Shown here piece after piece: positions 1 through 6,670 of a DNA stretch of 52,501 nt. The stretch's first letter is position 1. Each line of letters opens with the position of its first letter. The DNA comes from an uncultured Alphaproteobacteria bacterium (GTDB taxonomy: Bacteria > Pseudomonadota > Alphaproteobacteria > Micropepsales > Micropepsaceae): the NCBI GenBank assembly GCA_903857685.1, contig CAIOFO010000066.1, positions 1 through 52,501 on the forward strand, given 5' to 3'. The notes under the pieces were generated by a model that was not told the DNA's origin, did no database searches, and saw only the letters and a program-made list of their open reading frames with translations. A program made the translations under genes and the position numbers.

Positions 1-166
1 GGTCGATTGTGTTGAAAAAGTCCCCGACCAACACTTCGGAGCCGTTTCCGCGCAACAATGATTCAATTGCGGTATGTATCTTGAATCATCGCTGCGTCAG
101 CAAGGCTCGGCTCGACAGGAAATTGCGAGCGAAAAATGCCTTCCGACTTTTTCAACACAATCGACC
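1..166. mobile_element. MITE-like element or IS end with 22-bp terminal inverted repeats
   Basis: Bases 1-22 (GGTCGATTGTGTTGAAAAAG then TC) are the exact reverse complement of bases 145-166. The 122-bp interior has no plausible gene; it carries an internal inverted repeat (ATGATTCAA at 58-66, TTGAATCAT at 81-89). The terminus with GTTGAAAAAGTC resembles ends of several DDE insertion sequences from memory, but I cannot name the family. The size and lack of a transposase suggest an internally deleted, non-autonomous derivative. The left terminus coincides with the window edge, so the target duplication cannot be checked and the repeat may extend further left. Confidence 0.75.
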
Positions 167-314
167 CAATGCGGACAACCTATGGCGGGTAGCTGTGCTG
201 CCTAAATCGTCGGCAGCCCCATATGCCACCAAAGCTCCTCTAATTGGAGCATGTCGATCTTAATCTCAGTCTCGATCTCTTCGACGAGTCCCACAGCCTG
301 ACCGCTCTTGCGAC

Positions 315-431
315 GACCATGGACCTGGCTACCTGGCCGATGCCTCGCGCGCGCTTGAAGCGTGGGTGACTAAGGTGCTGCGCCTGGCCGATCAGAAGCC
401 CACCGCTAGAAAGCTGCGGCGGACGGCATGA
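315..431 (+). pseudogene. Possible C-terminal remnant of a tyrosine integrase
   Basis: This frame reads DHGPGYLADASRALEAWVTK and continues about 19 residues to a TGA at 429-431. The pattern 'GYL..(s)RaLeaWv..v..La' resembles the extreme C-terminus of tRNA-associated site-specific integrases. It sits 40 bp from tRNA-Val, where such a gene end is expected. There is no credible start, and the frame upstream does not look like the catalytic domain. Short match by eye only, so it is tentative. Confidence 0.3.
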
Positions 432-471
432 GGCAAAGAATAACCCCACAATTACCCCACCGAGGGGGAAA

Positions 472-546
472 TGGTGGGCGGTACAGGGATCGAACCTGTG
501 GCCCCCTCCATGTCAAGGAGGTGCTCTCCCGCTGAGCTAACCGCCC
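472..546 (-). tRNA. tRNA-Val (anticodon GAC)
   Basis: Read on the minus strand, the gene starts GGGCGGTTAGCTCAGCGGGA, pairs GGGCGGT with ACCGCCC in the acceptor stem, has anticodon stem CCTCC/GGAGG around loop TTGACAT (anticodon GAC, valine), a T-arm with GGTTCGATCC, and an encoded CCA end (472-474). The length is 75 nt and all arms are intact. It is the only complete tRNA in the window. Two 5' halves of a related but distinct tRNA-Val lie to its right, marking this as a recombination hot spot. Confidence 0.95.
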
Positions 547-638
547 GCATTTAAAGTGTTTTTGTAGGTTTTCTGCGGGAAAAACCTAATCGTACTTCTA
601 TCCCAAGGACATAGCTCTGGCTAGGTATGAGCGGGACC

Positions 639-679
639 ATGTCAAGGAAGTGCTCTCCCGCTGAGCTACGCGCCCCACC
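639..679 (-). repeat. Truncated tRNA-Val 5' half (left copy of 41-bp direct repeat)
   Basis: On the minus strand this reads as a tRNA from its 5' end (GGGGCGCGTAGCTCAGCGGG) through the D arm and 5' anticodon stem (CTTCC) to the anticodon loop TTGACAT, and then stops matching: the T arm and acceptor 3' strand are absent. It differs from the intact tRNA-Val at 472-546 in the acceptor and anticodon stems, so it derives from another tRNA-Val allele. An upstream TATA-like block (TATAGC, about 692-703) matches the same position beside the right copy, so both copies keep the same 5' flank. Confidence 0.8.
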
Positions 680-956
680 CCGGGGACCGGCGCCCGTATA
701 GCCGGACGGGCAAGGGTCGGGCAAGCTGGTTTTCGGGCATTTTCCGGGGTTTAGGTCGGGTTCACGCCCCTCGCCCCCTGCTTTTCTGCAATTCCCGGGC
801 TACCGCCATCCAGGACTGGACTTCCCCCTGGAACAGAGCGGTTGTTGCTGAGCGCGGTTAGCGCATCGCGCGACGATCTCCAGGCCCTGCCCCTCGGCCG
901 CTGCCGACCGGGGGCTCTGGGTGGTGGGGTGATCCTGCCCCACCCAGGAGATTACA
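680..956. other. Intergenic, no gene recognised
   Basis: This stretch lies between the left tRNA half and the first island gene. It is GC-rich, with no reading frame that shows a family signature. The first bases are the former 5' flank of the truncated tRNA, and the last ~20 bases hold the likely ribosome-binding region (CCAGGAG) for the next gene. Confidence 0.6.
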
Positions 957-1307
957 ATGCCCAAACCATCCACACGCGTCCGCCTGCGTTTAAGGCCAGG
1001 CGCCGGCAAGGCTTCAAAGGTTCGCCTGGAGATCAGGTCTCCAGCAATCGGGCGCCCGCCACGTGAGGGATCAAAGCTAGCAAGAATTCTGGCGCTTCTC
1101 ATGCGGCCGGCCGGTGCGTCGATCGGCGAGCTGATCCACGTCACGGGGTGGCGCGAACATTCCGTCCGTGCAGCCCTGACCGGCATCGTCAGGGGGCGGC
1201 TGGGACTGAAAATAACTTCGGTCAAATCCTACGATCGCCTCCGCCGCTACTACGTCACGGCACCCGGAACGCCAGATAAGCAGGCCTTGCCGAAAGAGGC
1301 TGCGTAA
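957..1307 (+). CDS. DUF3489-family protein
   Basis: 116 residues from an ATG preceded by CAGGAG. The N-terminal ~35 residues are basic and probably disordered. Residues ~37-100 carry the family core: 'SKLARILALLMRPAGASIGE', then 'THVTGWREHSVRAAL'-like helices, then 'RGRLGLKITS'. That matches the winged-helix-like DUF3489 family, common on alphaproteobacterial islands and prophages. The predicted role is DNA binding, but the function is not established. Its stop overlaps the start of the next gene (TAATG), suggesting translational coupling. Confidence 0.8.
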   Translation: MPKPSTRVRLRLRPGAGKASKVRLEIRSPAIGRPPREGSKLARILALLMRPAGASIGELIHVTGWREHSVRAALTGIVRGRLGLKITSVKSYDRLRRYYVTAPGTPDKQALPKEAA

Positions 1308-1531
1308 TGACCGAAGACGATCATTACGAACTACAGATGCAATTGATGCATGAAGCGGTCCTTCAGCTGTTGTCACGCGGAATAGAGCGGACGACCAGGT
1401 TTCCGCAAAATGGATACCGAAGACGGATTTATTTCGAGGGAATGGCACGCCTTGGCGAAGACTTGAGCCTGGTAGCATCGGCCGCAGCGTTTCTGGTGCG
1501 TGCTGCCGGCAACGATCTACAGACAGGCTAG
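1307..1531 (+). CDS. Small hypothetical protein
   Basis: 74 residues; the ATG overlaps the upstream TAA. The protein is mostly helical in appearance (MTEDDHYELQMQLMHEAVLQ...) with a basic middle and a hydrophobic Ala/Val-rich C-terminal stretch. I do not recognise a family. The overlap with the DUF3489 gene and the 3-bp gap to the integrase start support expression as part of one island transcript. Confidence 0.55.
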   Translation: MTEDDHYELQMQLMHEAVLQLLSRGIERTTRFPQNGYRRRIYFEGMARLGEDLSLVASAAAFLVRAAGNDLQTG

Positions 1532-1534
1532 TCC

Positions 1535-2599
1535 GTGCCAGCAAATATTCACGTTTATCTGACCGACGAAGTGATCAGTCATGCAATGCCACCCGATAGA
1601 GGTGAGATTCGGCTATGGGATACGGAGTTCAAAGGCTTTCTGGTACGTGTATGGCCGAGCGGACGAAAATCCTTCTGCGTGCGTTATCGCCGGACCCGCA
1701 CCCCTGAACTTTACACGATAGGCACATTTGGAAGCCCATGGACGACCCAGAGTGCCCGGGCCCGGGGTTCCGATATCATCCTGCGGTATGCCGATAGCCA
1801 CAAGCCAGCCCGCGACCGCAAGCTAGGCCATGCCATGACCATCAGCGAGCTGTGCGACCGCTACCTCACCGAGGGGCCATTGATGAAAGTCGGCAAGCGC
1901 GCCTCTTCCTGGAGCCTTGATGTCGGCAATCTCAAGCATCATGTCCAGCCGCTCATCGGCAAGCGCATCGTTGCAGATCTAAAGAGGTCGGACTTTGCGC
2001 ACATGGTCCGGGACATCACCGACGGTGTGACCGCTGGAGATTTCAGAACAAAAAAACAGGGCATGGCCCATGTTCGTGGAGGCGAAAATTGCGCGGCCCG
2101 GGCTCTCAGCACCGTAAGAACGATGCTGAACTGGGCGATCGCGCAGGACCTCCTGACTGACAACCCCACCAAGGGAATCAGCTTGCCCAAGCAGCCGCTC
2201 AGGGAGCGGTTTCTCAGTGACGAGGAAGCGAAGCAGCTGTTTGCCACACTTGATGCCGGTGTGCAGGACCATTCCGTCAACCCGCAGCATGCCGATCTTA
2301 TTCGCCTCCTGCTGCTGACTGGCGCCCGGAAGACCGAGTTGATGGGTCTACGTTGGGATGAGGTAGAAACCGCCCGTAAGCCGCAGGATCCAGCGCGCTC
2401 CCGCAATAAAGCCGGTGTTCGCCTAGATGCCAAAGGTCGCCAGGTCGCGACACGGCCGGCCCCTCAGCAACGCGGAATTCGTCGGCCGCGTCCGCTTCGG
2501 GCTGCTCTTCCAGCCCCTGGATCAACAGGTCAATTTCAGGAATCTCGAACCCTGTGTCCTCGATGTCAAAATTCAGAACCAGGCCCGATAATTCCTTGA
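1535..2599 (+). pseudogene. Tyrosine-type site-specific integrase, C-terminally truncated
   Basis: GTG start just after the preceding gene. Residues ~20-60 form the arm-binding N-terminal domain ('LWDTEFKGFLVRVWPSGRKS'), residues ~95-210 the core-binding SAM-like domain, and residues ~220-278 the start of the catalytic domain, including the first catalytic Arg in 'TGARKTELMGLRWDEV'. Integrase similarity ends at that motif (about base 2365). The remaining ~75 residues are antisense readthrough of the neighbouring ParB gene. The His-x-x-Arg and nucleophile Tyr are missing, so the product should be inactive as a recombinase. Confidence 0.85.
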
Positions 2600-2933
2600 G
2601 GTGCACCGCGAGCAATTCCTCGTTCCAGGACGATCGGTCGGTAAGCTTATTATCGGCCAGCATATAGGCCTTGGCCTGGGCTTCTGAGAGGTCGTCCAGG
2701 CAGATCACCGGAACCTGCTCCAACTCAAGAAATTTCGCTGCCTCCAGTCGGCCATGACCGGCCAGAACCCTGCCCTTCCCGTCGGCCAGGATTGGGGCGT
2801 TGAAGCCGAAGCTATTTATGCTTTTCGCGATCGCCCTGATTTGGACCCGATTGTGTTTTCGCGGATTGCGCGGATCGGGTTTCAGTTCGGAAGTAGAAAG
2901 ATATTTCAGCTTGCGAAGCGGGGCATCGGTCAT
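2298..2933 (-). pseudogene. ParB-domain/DNA methyltransferase fusion, C-terminally truncated
   Basis: The ATG at 2933 begins MTDAPLRKLKYLSTSELKPD. This is the ParB/Srx-fold N-terminal domain of prophage-type ParB-methylase proteins ('NPRKHNRVQIRAIAKSI', 'GRVLAGHGRLEAA'). Residues ~165-190 start the linker to the methyltransferase ('GDLWHLGEHRLYCGSALD'). Family similarity stops near base 2364; the last ~21 residues are antisense of the integrase. The methyltransferase catalytic motifs are absent. An upstream in-frame TTG at 3074 would add 47 non-conserved residues, so I prefer the internal ATG. It converges with the integrase remnant. Confidence 0.8.
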
Positions 2934-3179
2934 AATGGCCACAAAGTTGGCGCTGACCGGTCCAAAACAAAAAAGGGACGACGGCCAGCGCGGGTTGCGC
3001 TGATTTTTCCGTCGACCCTCTGCTATGCTCACTTGGTTATCGCCGGGCCATGGGGTTACCCAGTCACATAACAAAGATCATTCGATAAACAGGTCGTTCC
3101 GCAACTCGTTCGCGGGCCCTCATACTGGCAACCCTTTTTCTTTTTTCAAGATCGTAATGGGCCTCGTCTTGACACGGGT

Positions 3180-3360
3180 ACGATCCCTGTTCCCGTTAGG
3201 AAATTCCCAATTCCGCCAAAAAAATTCCCCGTTAAATTTCCGGCCAATTGTTGCAGAGCCGATTGAATTTCGTGGCTCATCGCGTACCGCCGCCGGGCAA
3301 AATCGTCGCAAATGCAGAAAATTCCCTGTTATTTCCCTGCCAAACAGGGAATGGCCAAGG
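3180..3360. repeat. Cluster of degenerate TTCCC(T/C)GTTA motifs
   Basis: Within the gene-free stretch 3075-3576 there is a run of related A/T-rich motifs in both orientations: TCCCTGTTCCCGTTAGGAAA (3184-3203), AAATTCCCCGTTAAATTTCC (3222-3241) and AAATTCCCTGTTATTTCCCT (about 3319-3338), followed by AACAGGGAAT. Their base composition differs sharply from the flanks. I recall similar blocks near integrases in other alphaproteobacteria but cannot verify it here. No credible protein is encoded; a long plus-strand open frame across it shows no family signature. Confidence 0.5.
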
Positions 3361-3576
3361 CTGGGCTTAATTGACTGGCATTTCGGCACGATGGCGCGCT
3401 TTCTGAGTCAGAAGGATGCAGGCCATCGGGAATTGTTGGGCTGTTTTTCAGGTAGTGAGCGAGATCACAGACCACGCAAGGCGCAGATCTGTACGTTGTC
3501 TTCCACTTATGTGCGGAATTTGCCTGCTAAGGCCCGGAAACTCGGAGCACTTCTTGTGCAAGGAAGTGCTCTCGGG

Positions 3577-3617
3577 ATGTCAAGGAAGTGCTCTCCCGCT
3601 GAGCTACGCGCCCCACC
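3577..3617 (-). repeat. Truncated tRNA-Val 5' half (right copy of 41-bp direct repeat)
   Basis: Identical over 41 bases to 639-679. Immediately to its left (3559-3573) the block CAAGGAAGTGCTCTC is repeated again, and AGCACTTC (from 3547) forms an inverted repeat with GAAGTGCT, so the junction has been rearranged at least once. The 5' flank to the right (TATAAC, about 3637) corresponds to the flank of the left copy. Confidence 0.8.
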
Positions 3618-3707
3618 TCGCGGAAAGGTGGGCTTCTATAACCGCCCAGTCCCCCAAAGAAAAGGGGCAGGAAAAGGCCCCTCCGGCCAGTATTCCGGGA
3701 GGAATAG

Positions 3708-3740
3708 CCGCCCCGGCGGGCATTTCGCCCGCCGGGGCGG
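3708..3740 (-). terminator. Strong hairpin downstream of dienelactone hydrolase gene
   Basis: A perfect 14-bp GC stem, CCGCCCCGGCGGGC (3708-3721) with GCCCGCCGGGGCGG (3727-3740), with a 5-nt loop, lies 6 bp past the stop of the minus-strand gene. There is no U-run on the minus strand, so it may act as an mRNA 3' end stabiliser or a weak terminator. Confidence 0.55.
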
Positions 3741-3746
3741 AAATAG

Positions 3747-4628
3747 TCAGGCGATGCTGGTCTTGTAGAGCTTGAGCAGGTTGGTCCAGGCGCGCTCGGC
3801 TTCCGGCTTGTTGTAGATCGGCTTGCCCGGGCCGGCGGGCGGCATGTCGGGCACCGTCCAGCCATGCGCCATGCCGGTATAGACCACCACTTCGGCCTTG
3901 AGATGGGCGGCTTCGAAAGCGGCCTTCAGCTTGTCCTTGGCGTCGGGCTGCTTGTCGTCGTCGCTGGCGGCGATGGCCAGATACATGTTCGCCTTCATCT
4001 TGGGGATGAGATTGTGCGGGCTGTCGGGCTTGTCGGTCACCAGGCCGCCGCCATGGAAAGTCGCGCCGGCGCCGATGCGCGGCGACAGCGCCGCGGTCTT
4101 GAAGACCAGCGGACCGCCCATGCAGTAACCTTGCGTGCCGATCTTCTTGGCCGTGTCCACTTCCTTCTGGTTGTCGAGCCAGGCGATGTAGGCGCCGGCG
4201 TCTTTTTCAATTGCGCCGGCGACATTGATCGGGCCGGTCCAGGCGGCGGTCTTTGCGCGGCTGGCCGGGTCGTTGAAATCAAAGGTGCTGGCGTCAGTCA
4301 CCACCGGCGACTTGGCGGTGCGGTAGAAGGGATTGGGCACCAGGACGGAGTAACCCTCGGCCGCCAGGCGGCGCCCCAGGGCGCGGAAAGATGGGCGCAG
4401 GCCGAAAATATCGGTCCAGACGATGACGGCGGGATGCTTGCCGGTGGCGGGATGGAAATAGGCGGCATCGGCGGTGCCGTCGGGCGTCTTGATGCTCACA
4501 TCGGTTTCCACCACATCGGCGGCGGCGGCGCTGCCGGCGGTGGCGACCAGGGTGGCCGTGGCGACGGAGCCGGCGGTGAAATCGCGGCGCGAGACCGCGC
4601 CGTTATTGGTATCGTCTTGCTTGTCCAT
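3747..4628 (-). CDS. Tat-exported dienelactone hydrolase family protein
   Basis: 293 residues. The N-terminus has a twin-arginine signal (SRRDF at 13-17, then a hydrophobic Ala/Thr stretch to ~A37), so the protein is predicted to be periplasmic. The alpha/beta-hydrolase core shows the dienelactone-hydrolase nucleophile motif G-Y-C-M-G-G (Cys169), an Asp in 'AIAASDDD' (~223-225) and His255 in 'GMAHGW'. The family hydrolyses dienelactones and other small esters; the actual substrate is unknown. Monocistronic, with its own 3' hairpin. Confidence 0.9.
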   Translation of the reverse strand: MDKQDDTNNGAVSRRDFTAGSVATATLVATAGSAAAADVVETDVSIKTPDGTADAAYFHPATGKHPAVIVWTDIFGLRPSFRALGRRLAAEGYSVLVPNPFYRTAKSPVVTDASTFDFNDPASRAKTAAWTGPINVAGAIEKDAGAYIAWLDNQKEVDTAKKIGTQGYCMGGPLVFKTAALSPRIGAGATFHGGGLVTDKPDSPHNLIPKMKANMYLAIAASDDDKQPDAKDKLKAAFEAAHLKAEVVVYTGMAHGWTVPDMPPAGPGKPIYNKPEAERAWTNLLKLYKTSIA

Positions 4629-4732
4629 TGTTCTCTCCAGGAATGTTTTTTTTGGGAAATTCCGGGCGGGAGACTAGCGCATCGGGGCGCATTTCGACAG
4701 GCCGGCAGAGGACCGGCGGCGAAAAATCCGGA

Positions 4733-5095
4733 TCAGGCCGCGGCCAGCATCCGGTCCACTTCCTGGACAATTTCGCGCAGGTGGAAGGGCTTGGACAGCA
4801 CCTTGGCCTGTTTGGGGGCACCCGAGGCGGGGTGCAGCGCCACGGCGGCAAAGCCGGTGATGAACATGATCTTGAGGGCGGCATTGAGCTCGACCGCCCG
4901 CTTGGCCAGCTCGATCCCGTCCATGCCGGGCATCACGATATCGGTCAAAAGCAGGTCGAAGGTGAAACCCTTGACGCATTCCCAGGCGTCGCCGCCATCG
5001 CCGAAATCGGTGACGGCATGGCCGGCCTTGACCAGCGCCGCAGCAAGGAACTTGCGCAGCGATTCATCGTCTTCCGCCAGAAGGATATGCGCCAT
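4733..5095 (-). CDS. cpdR: Response regulator CpdR
   Basis: 120 residues, a lone receiver domain with no output domain. It has the acidic pocket (E8/D9/D10), phospho-acceptor Asp52 in 'LLLTDIVMPGMDGIE', the switch Thr in 'MFITGFAAVALHP', and Lys in 'KVLSKPFHL'. The GFAAVAL and SKPFHLREIV stretches and the C-terminal Ala-Ala are typical of CpdR. In Caulobacter, unphosphorylated CpdR primes ClpXP for degradation of cell-cycle substrates, and ChpT phosphorylates it. It is divergent from an N-formylglutamate amidohydrolase gene, a neighbourhood I recall from other alphaproteobacteria. Confidence 0.92.
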   Translation of the reverse strand: MAHILLAEDDESLRKFLAAALVKAGHAVTDFGDGGDAWECVKGFTFDLLLTDIVMPGMDGIELAKRAVELNAALKIMFITGFAAVALHPASGAPKQAKVLSKPFHLREIVQEVDRMLAAA

Positions 5096-5223
5096 GCCGA
5101 ACCCTGCTCCCTCCCCACCTTAAAACCATATCCGGCAAACCGTAAACTGAAGTTAACGACTAAAAAGCCGGCAAACGCCCTGCTTGAACCAAAGCCCTGC
5201 ATGGGCTTGTCTGTTGGGGTGAT

Positions 5224-6192
5224 TTGACGAGTTTGCCTGCCATGCCGCCCGCTCCCCCGTCCGATTATCCCGGCCCGGCCTCTTTGCCCCCCCTTGCCGG
5301 TCCAACGACCGGAGATGCTGCCTTGGCCCTGCTCCATTCCCAGCCCTTCCAGACCCAAAAACCGGTCCGTCAGACCCTGCCCTTTGTCTTCGCCTCGCCC
5401 CATTCCGGCAGGGTCTATCCCAGGAGCCTGGTGGAGAAGAGCCGGCTGGATGCCCTGACCCTGCGCCGCTCGGAAGACGCCTTTGTGGACGAGCTTTTCA
5501 GCGGCGTGACGGCGCTGGGCGCCCCCCTGATCGCCGCCCGCTTTCCGCGCGCCTATTGCGACGCCAACCGGGCGCCGGGCGAGCTGGATGCGGGAATGTT
5601 TTCCGGGGCGCTGAACATGGCGGTGGATGCGCCGGGCCCCCGCGTGCTGGCGGGGCTGGGCGTCATTCCCCGCATTGTGCGCGACGGGGCGGAGATCTAT
5701 CGCGGCAAGCTGCTCCCCGCGGATGCGCAAATGCGCCTGGCCCAGCTTTACCGGCCTTATCACACGGCGTTGCTGGCGCTGGTGGAAGAAACTATCGCCC
5801 TGTTCGGCACCGCGGTCGTGGTGGATTGCCATTCGATGCCTTCGGCGCTGGCGGCGCCCGATATCGTGCTGGGCGACCGCTATGGCGCGTCCGCGCCGCC
5901 GGCCCTGACCGGCTGGGCCGAAAACGCCTTTGCCGGCGCCGGTTTCAGCGTTGTGCGCAACTCGCCCTATGCCGGCGGCTATACCACGGCGCTTTATGGC
6001 CGCGGCCCGGCGGGATGCCATGCGCTGCAGATCGAGATCAACCGCAACCTTTACCTGGACGAAGACAGCATGCAGCGCCGCCCGGCCTTCGACGATGTGC
6101 AACAAAGGCTGACCGGCGCCCTGACCAAACTGACGGCGCTGCCGCCGGGCGCGATCCCCCGCCGCGGCGGTCTGCCATTGGCTGCTGAATAA
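5224..6192 (+). CDS. N-formylglutamate amidohydrolase
   Basis: 322 residues from a TTG; an in-frame ATG at 5242 would give 316. The family core has 'FASPHSGRVYP' (~59-69), 'RSEDAFVDELF' (~85), 'RAYCDANRAPGELD' (~110), 'VVDCHSMPS' (~200) and a C-terminal 'LQIEINRNLYL'. The enzyme releases formate from N-formyl-L-glutamate at the end of one histidine-degradation route, but no other hut genes are nearby, so the physiological substrate is uncertain. The N-terminal ~45 residues are Pro-rich and not part of the domain. Confidence 0.9.
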   Translation: MTSLPAMPPAPPSDYPGPASLPPLAGPTTGDAALALLHSQPFQTQKPVRQTLPFVFASPHSGRVYPRSLVEKSRLDALTLRRSEDAFVDELFSGVTALGAPLIAARFPRAYCDANRAPGELDAGMFSGALNMAVDAPGPRVLAGLGVIPRIVRDGAEIYRGKLLPADAQMRLAQLYRPYHTALLALVEETIALFGTAVVVDCHSMPSALAAPDIVLGDRYGASAPPALTGWAENAFAGAGFSVVRNSPYAGGYTTALYGRGPAGCHALQIEINRNLYLDEDSMQRRPAFDDVQQRLTGALTKLTALPPGAIPRRGGLPLAAE

Positions 6193-6218
6193 TCACGCGC
6201 AGTTTCGCGCCAGGCACG

Positions 6219-6319
6219 CCTGCGCGAGGATTTTTGTCACTTGGGCAGGAGCGTCGTGCGCAGCGTGCGGCGCACGTGAGCACGCGCGACGAACCCAAGG
6301 GACAAAAGGACCGCGCAGG
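6219..6319. repeat. Dispersed ~100-bp imperfect palindrome, copy 1
   Basis: The ends CCTGCGCG (6219-6226) and CGCGCAGG (6312-6319) are exact reverse complements. The arms continue as an imperfect palindrome (TTTTTGTCACTTGGG against CCCAAGGGACAAAA), so the RNA or single strand would fold into a long hairpin. It is related to 18499-18599 and 29099-29193 through blocks GCGAGGnATTTTGT, GGGCAGG, CGTGAGC and CAAAAGgnCCGCGC. It lies directly between a gene end and the sRNA terminator. Confidence 0.75.
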
Positions 6320-6322
6320 GGC

Positions 6323-6400
6323 AAAAAAAATGGCCGCTCCGAAGAGCGGCCAAGTTCAGGGAGGAAACGCCCAGGAAGGGCGGCGGCTTCGCGACCCTAA
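6323..6400 (-). ncRNA. mmgR: MmgR / alpha-r8 (suhB-motif) trans-acting small RNA
   Basis: On the minus strand: a 5' GC-rich part, a small hairpin CGCCC/GGGCG (6368-6382), then an unpaired TTTCCTCCCT (complement of 6358-6367), then a 9-bp terminator hairpin (6331-6352, loop TTCG) followed by eight T's (6323-6330). That order, and especially the invariant UUUCCUCCCU anti-Shine-Dalgarno-like segment, is the hallmark of the alphaproteobacterial MmgR/alpha-r8 sRNA. In Sinorhizobium meliloti MmgR is a ~77-nt Hfq-bound regulator that limits polyhydroxybutyrate accumulation. The 5' end is estimated from length. It lies antisense-oriented between two plus-strand genes. 6401-6670 holds its promoter and the upstream region of the next gene; I see no protein there. 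Confidence 0.82.
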
Positions 6401-6670
6401 GATCGCAATACCGTGCTGCAACAATATGCCGATAACTCGTTTCGGCCACAAGCCCAAAATTCAAAAAAATTTGCGCCATTTTCCGCGGAATACGTGGATA
6501 TTTTAGCCTGTTTTTCCAGCCACATGGCGCTTTCTGAGGCATTTGTGCGGCGCGGTATAACCCTGGTTCCAAACTGGAGATTCGTGGATTCACATCTCTG
6601 TCGCCCCGGCGAAACAAAAGATTCGCGCGAAGCATCTAGTGAGCGGCCACGGGTTACGAGGAGAGCCGCG

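Larger units (their letters stand above)
639..3617. mobile_element. Degenerate integrative element between tRNA-Val 5'-half repeats
   Basis: Two perfect 41-bp direct repeats (639-679 and 3577-3617), both 5' halves of a tRNA-Val gene, bound about 2.9 kb. That segment holds a DUF3489-type gene, an orphan, a truncated tyrosine integrase and a truncated ParB/methyltransferase gene. Tyrosine integrases commonly target tRNA genes, so the repeats are probable att-derived sequences. The 3' half matching this tRNA allele is not found at either end, so simple excision would not restore a gene. The unit is most likely a decayed or rearranged island. Confidence 0.6.

Noticed and set aside
3547-3580. tRNA-Cys fragment (loop TTGCACA with anticodon GCA)
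   Set aside because: The anticodon stem has a mismatch and there are no D or T arms. More simply explained as a rearranged copy of the adjacent tRNA-Val half.
3025-3768. 247-codon plus-strand open frame over the island right flank
   Set aside because: It runs through the A/T-rich repeat cluster and the tRNA half, has no family signature, and its composition changes along its length. Chance open frame.
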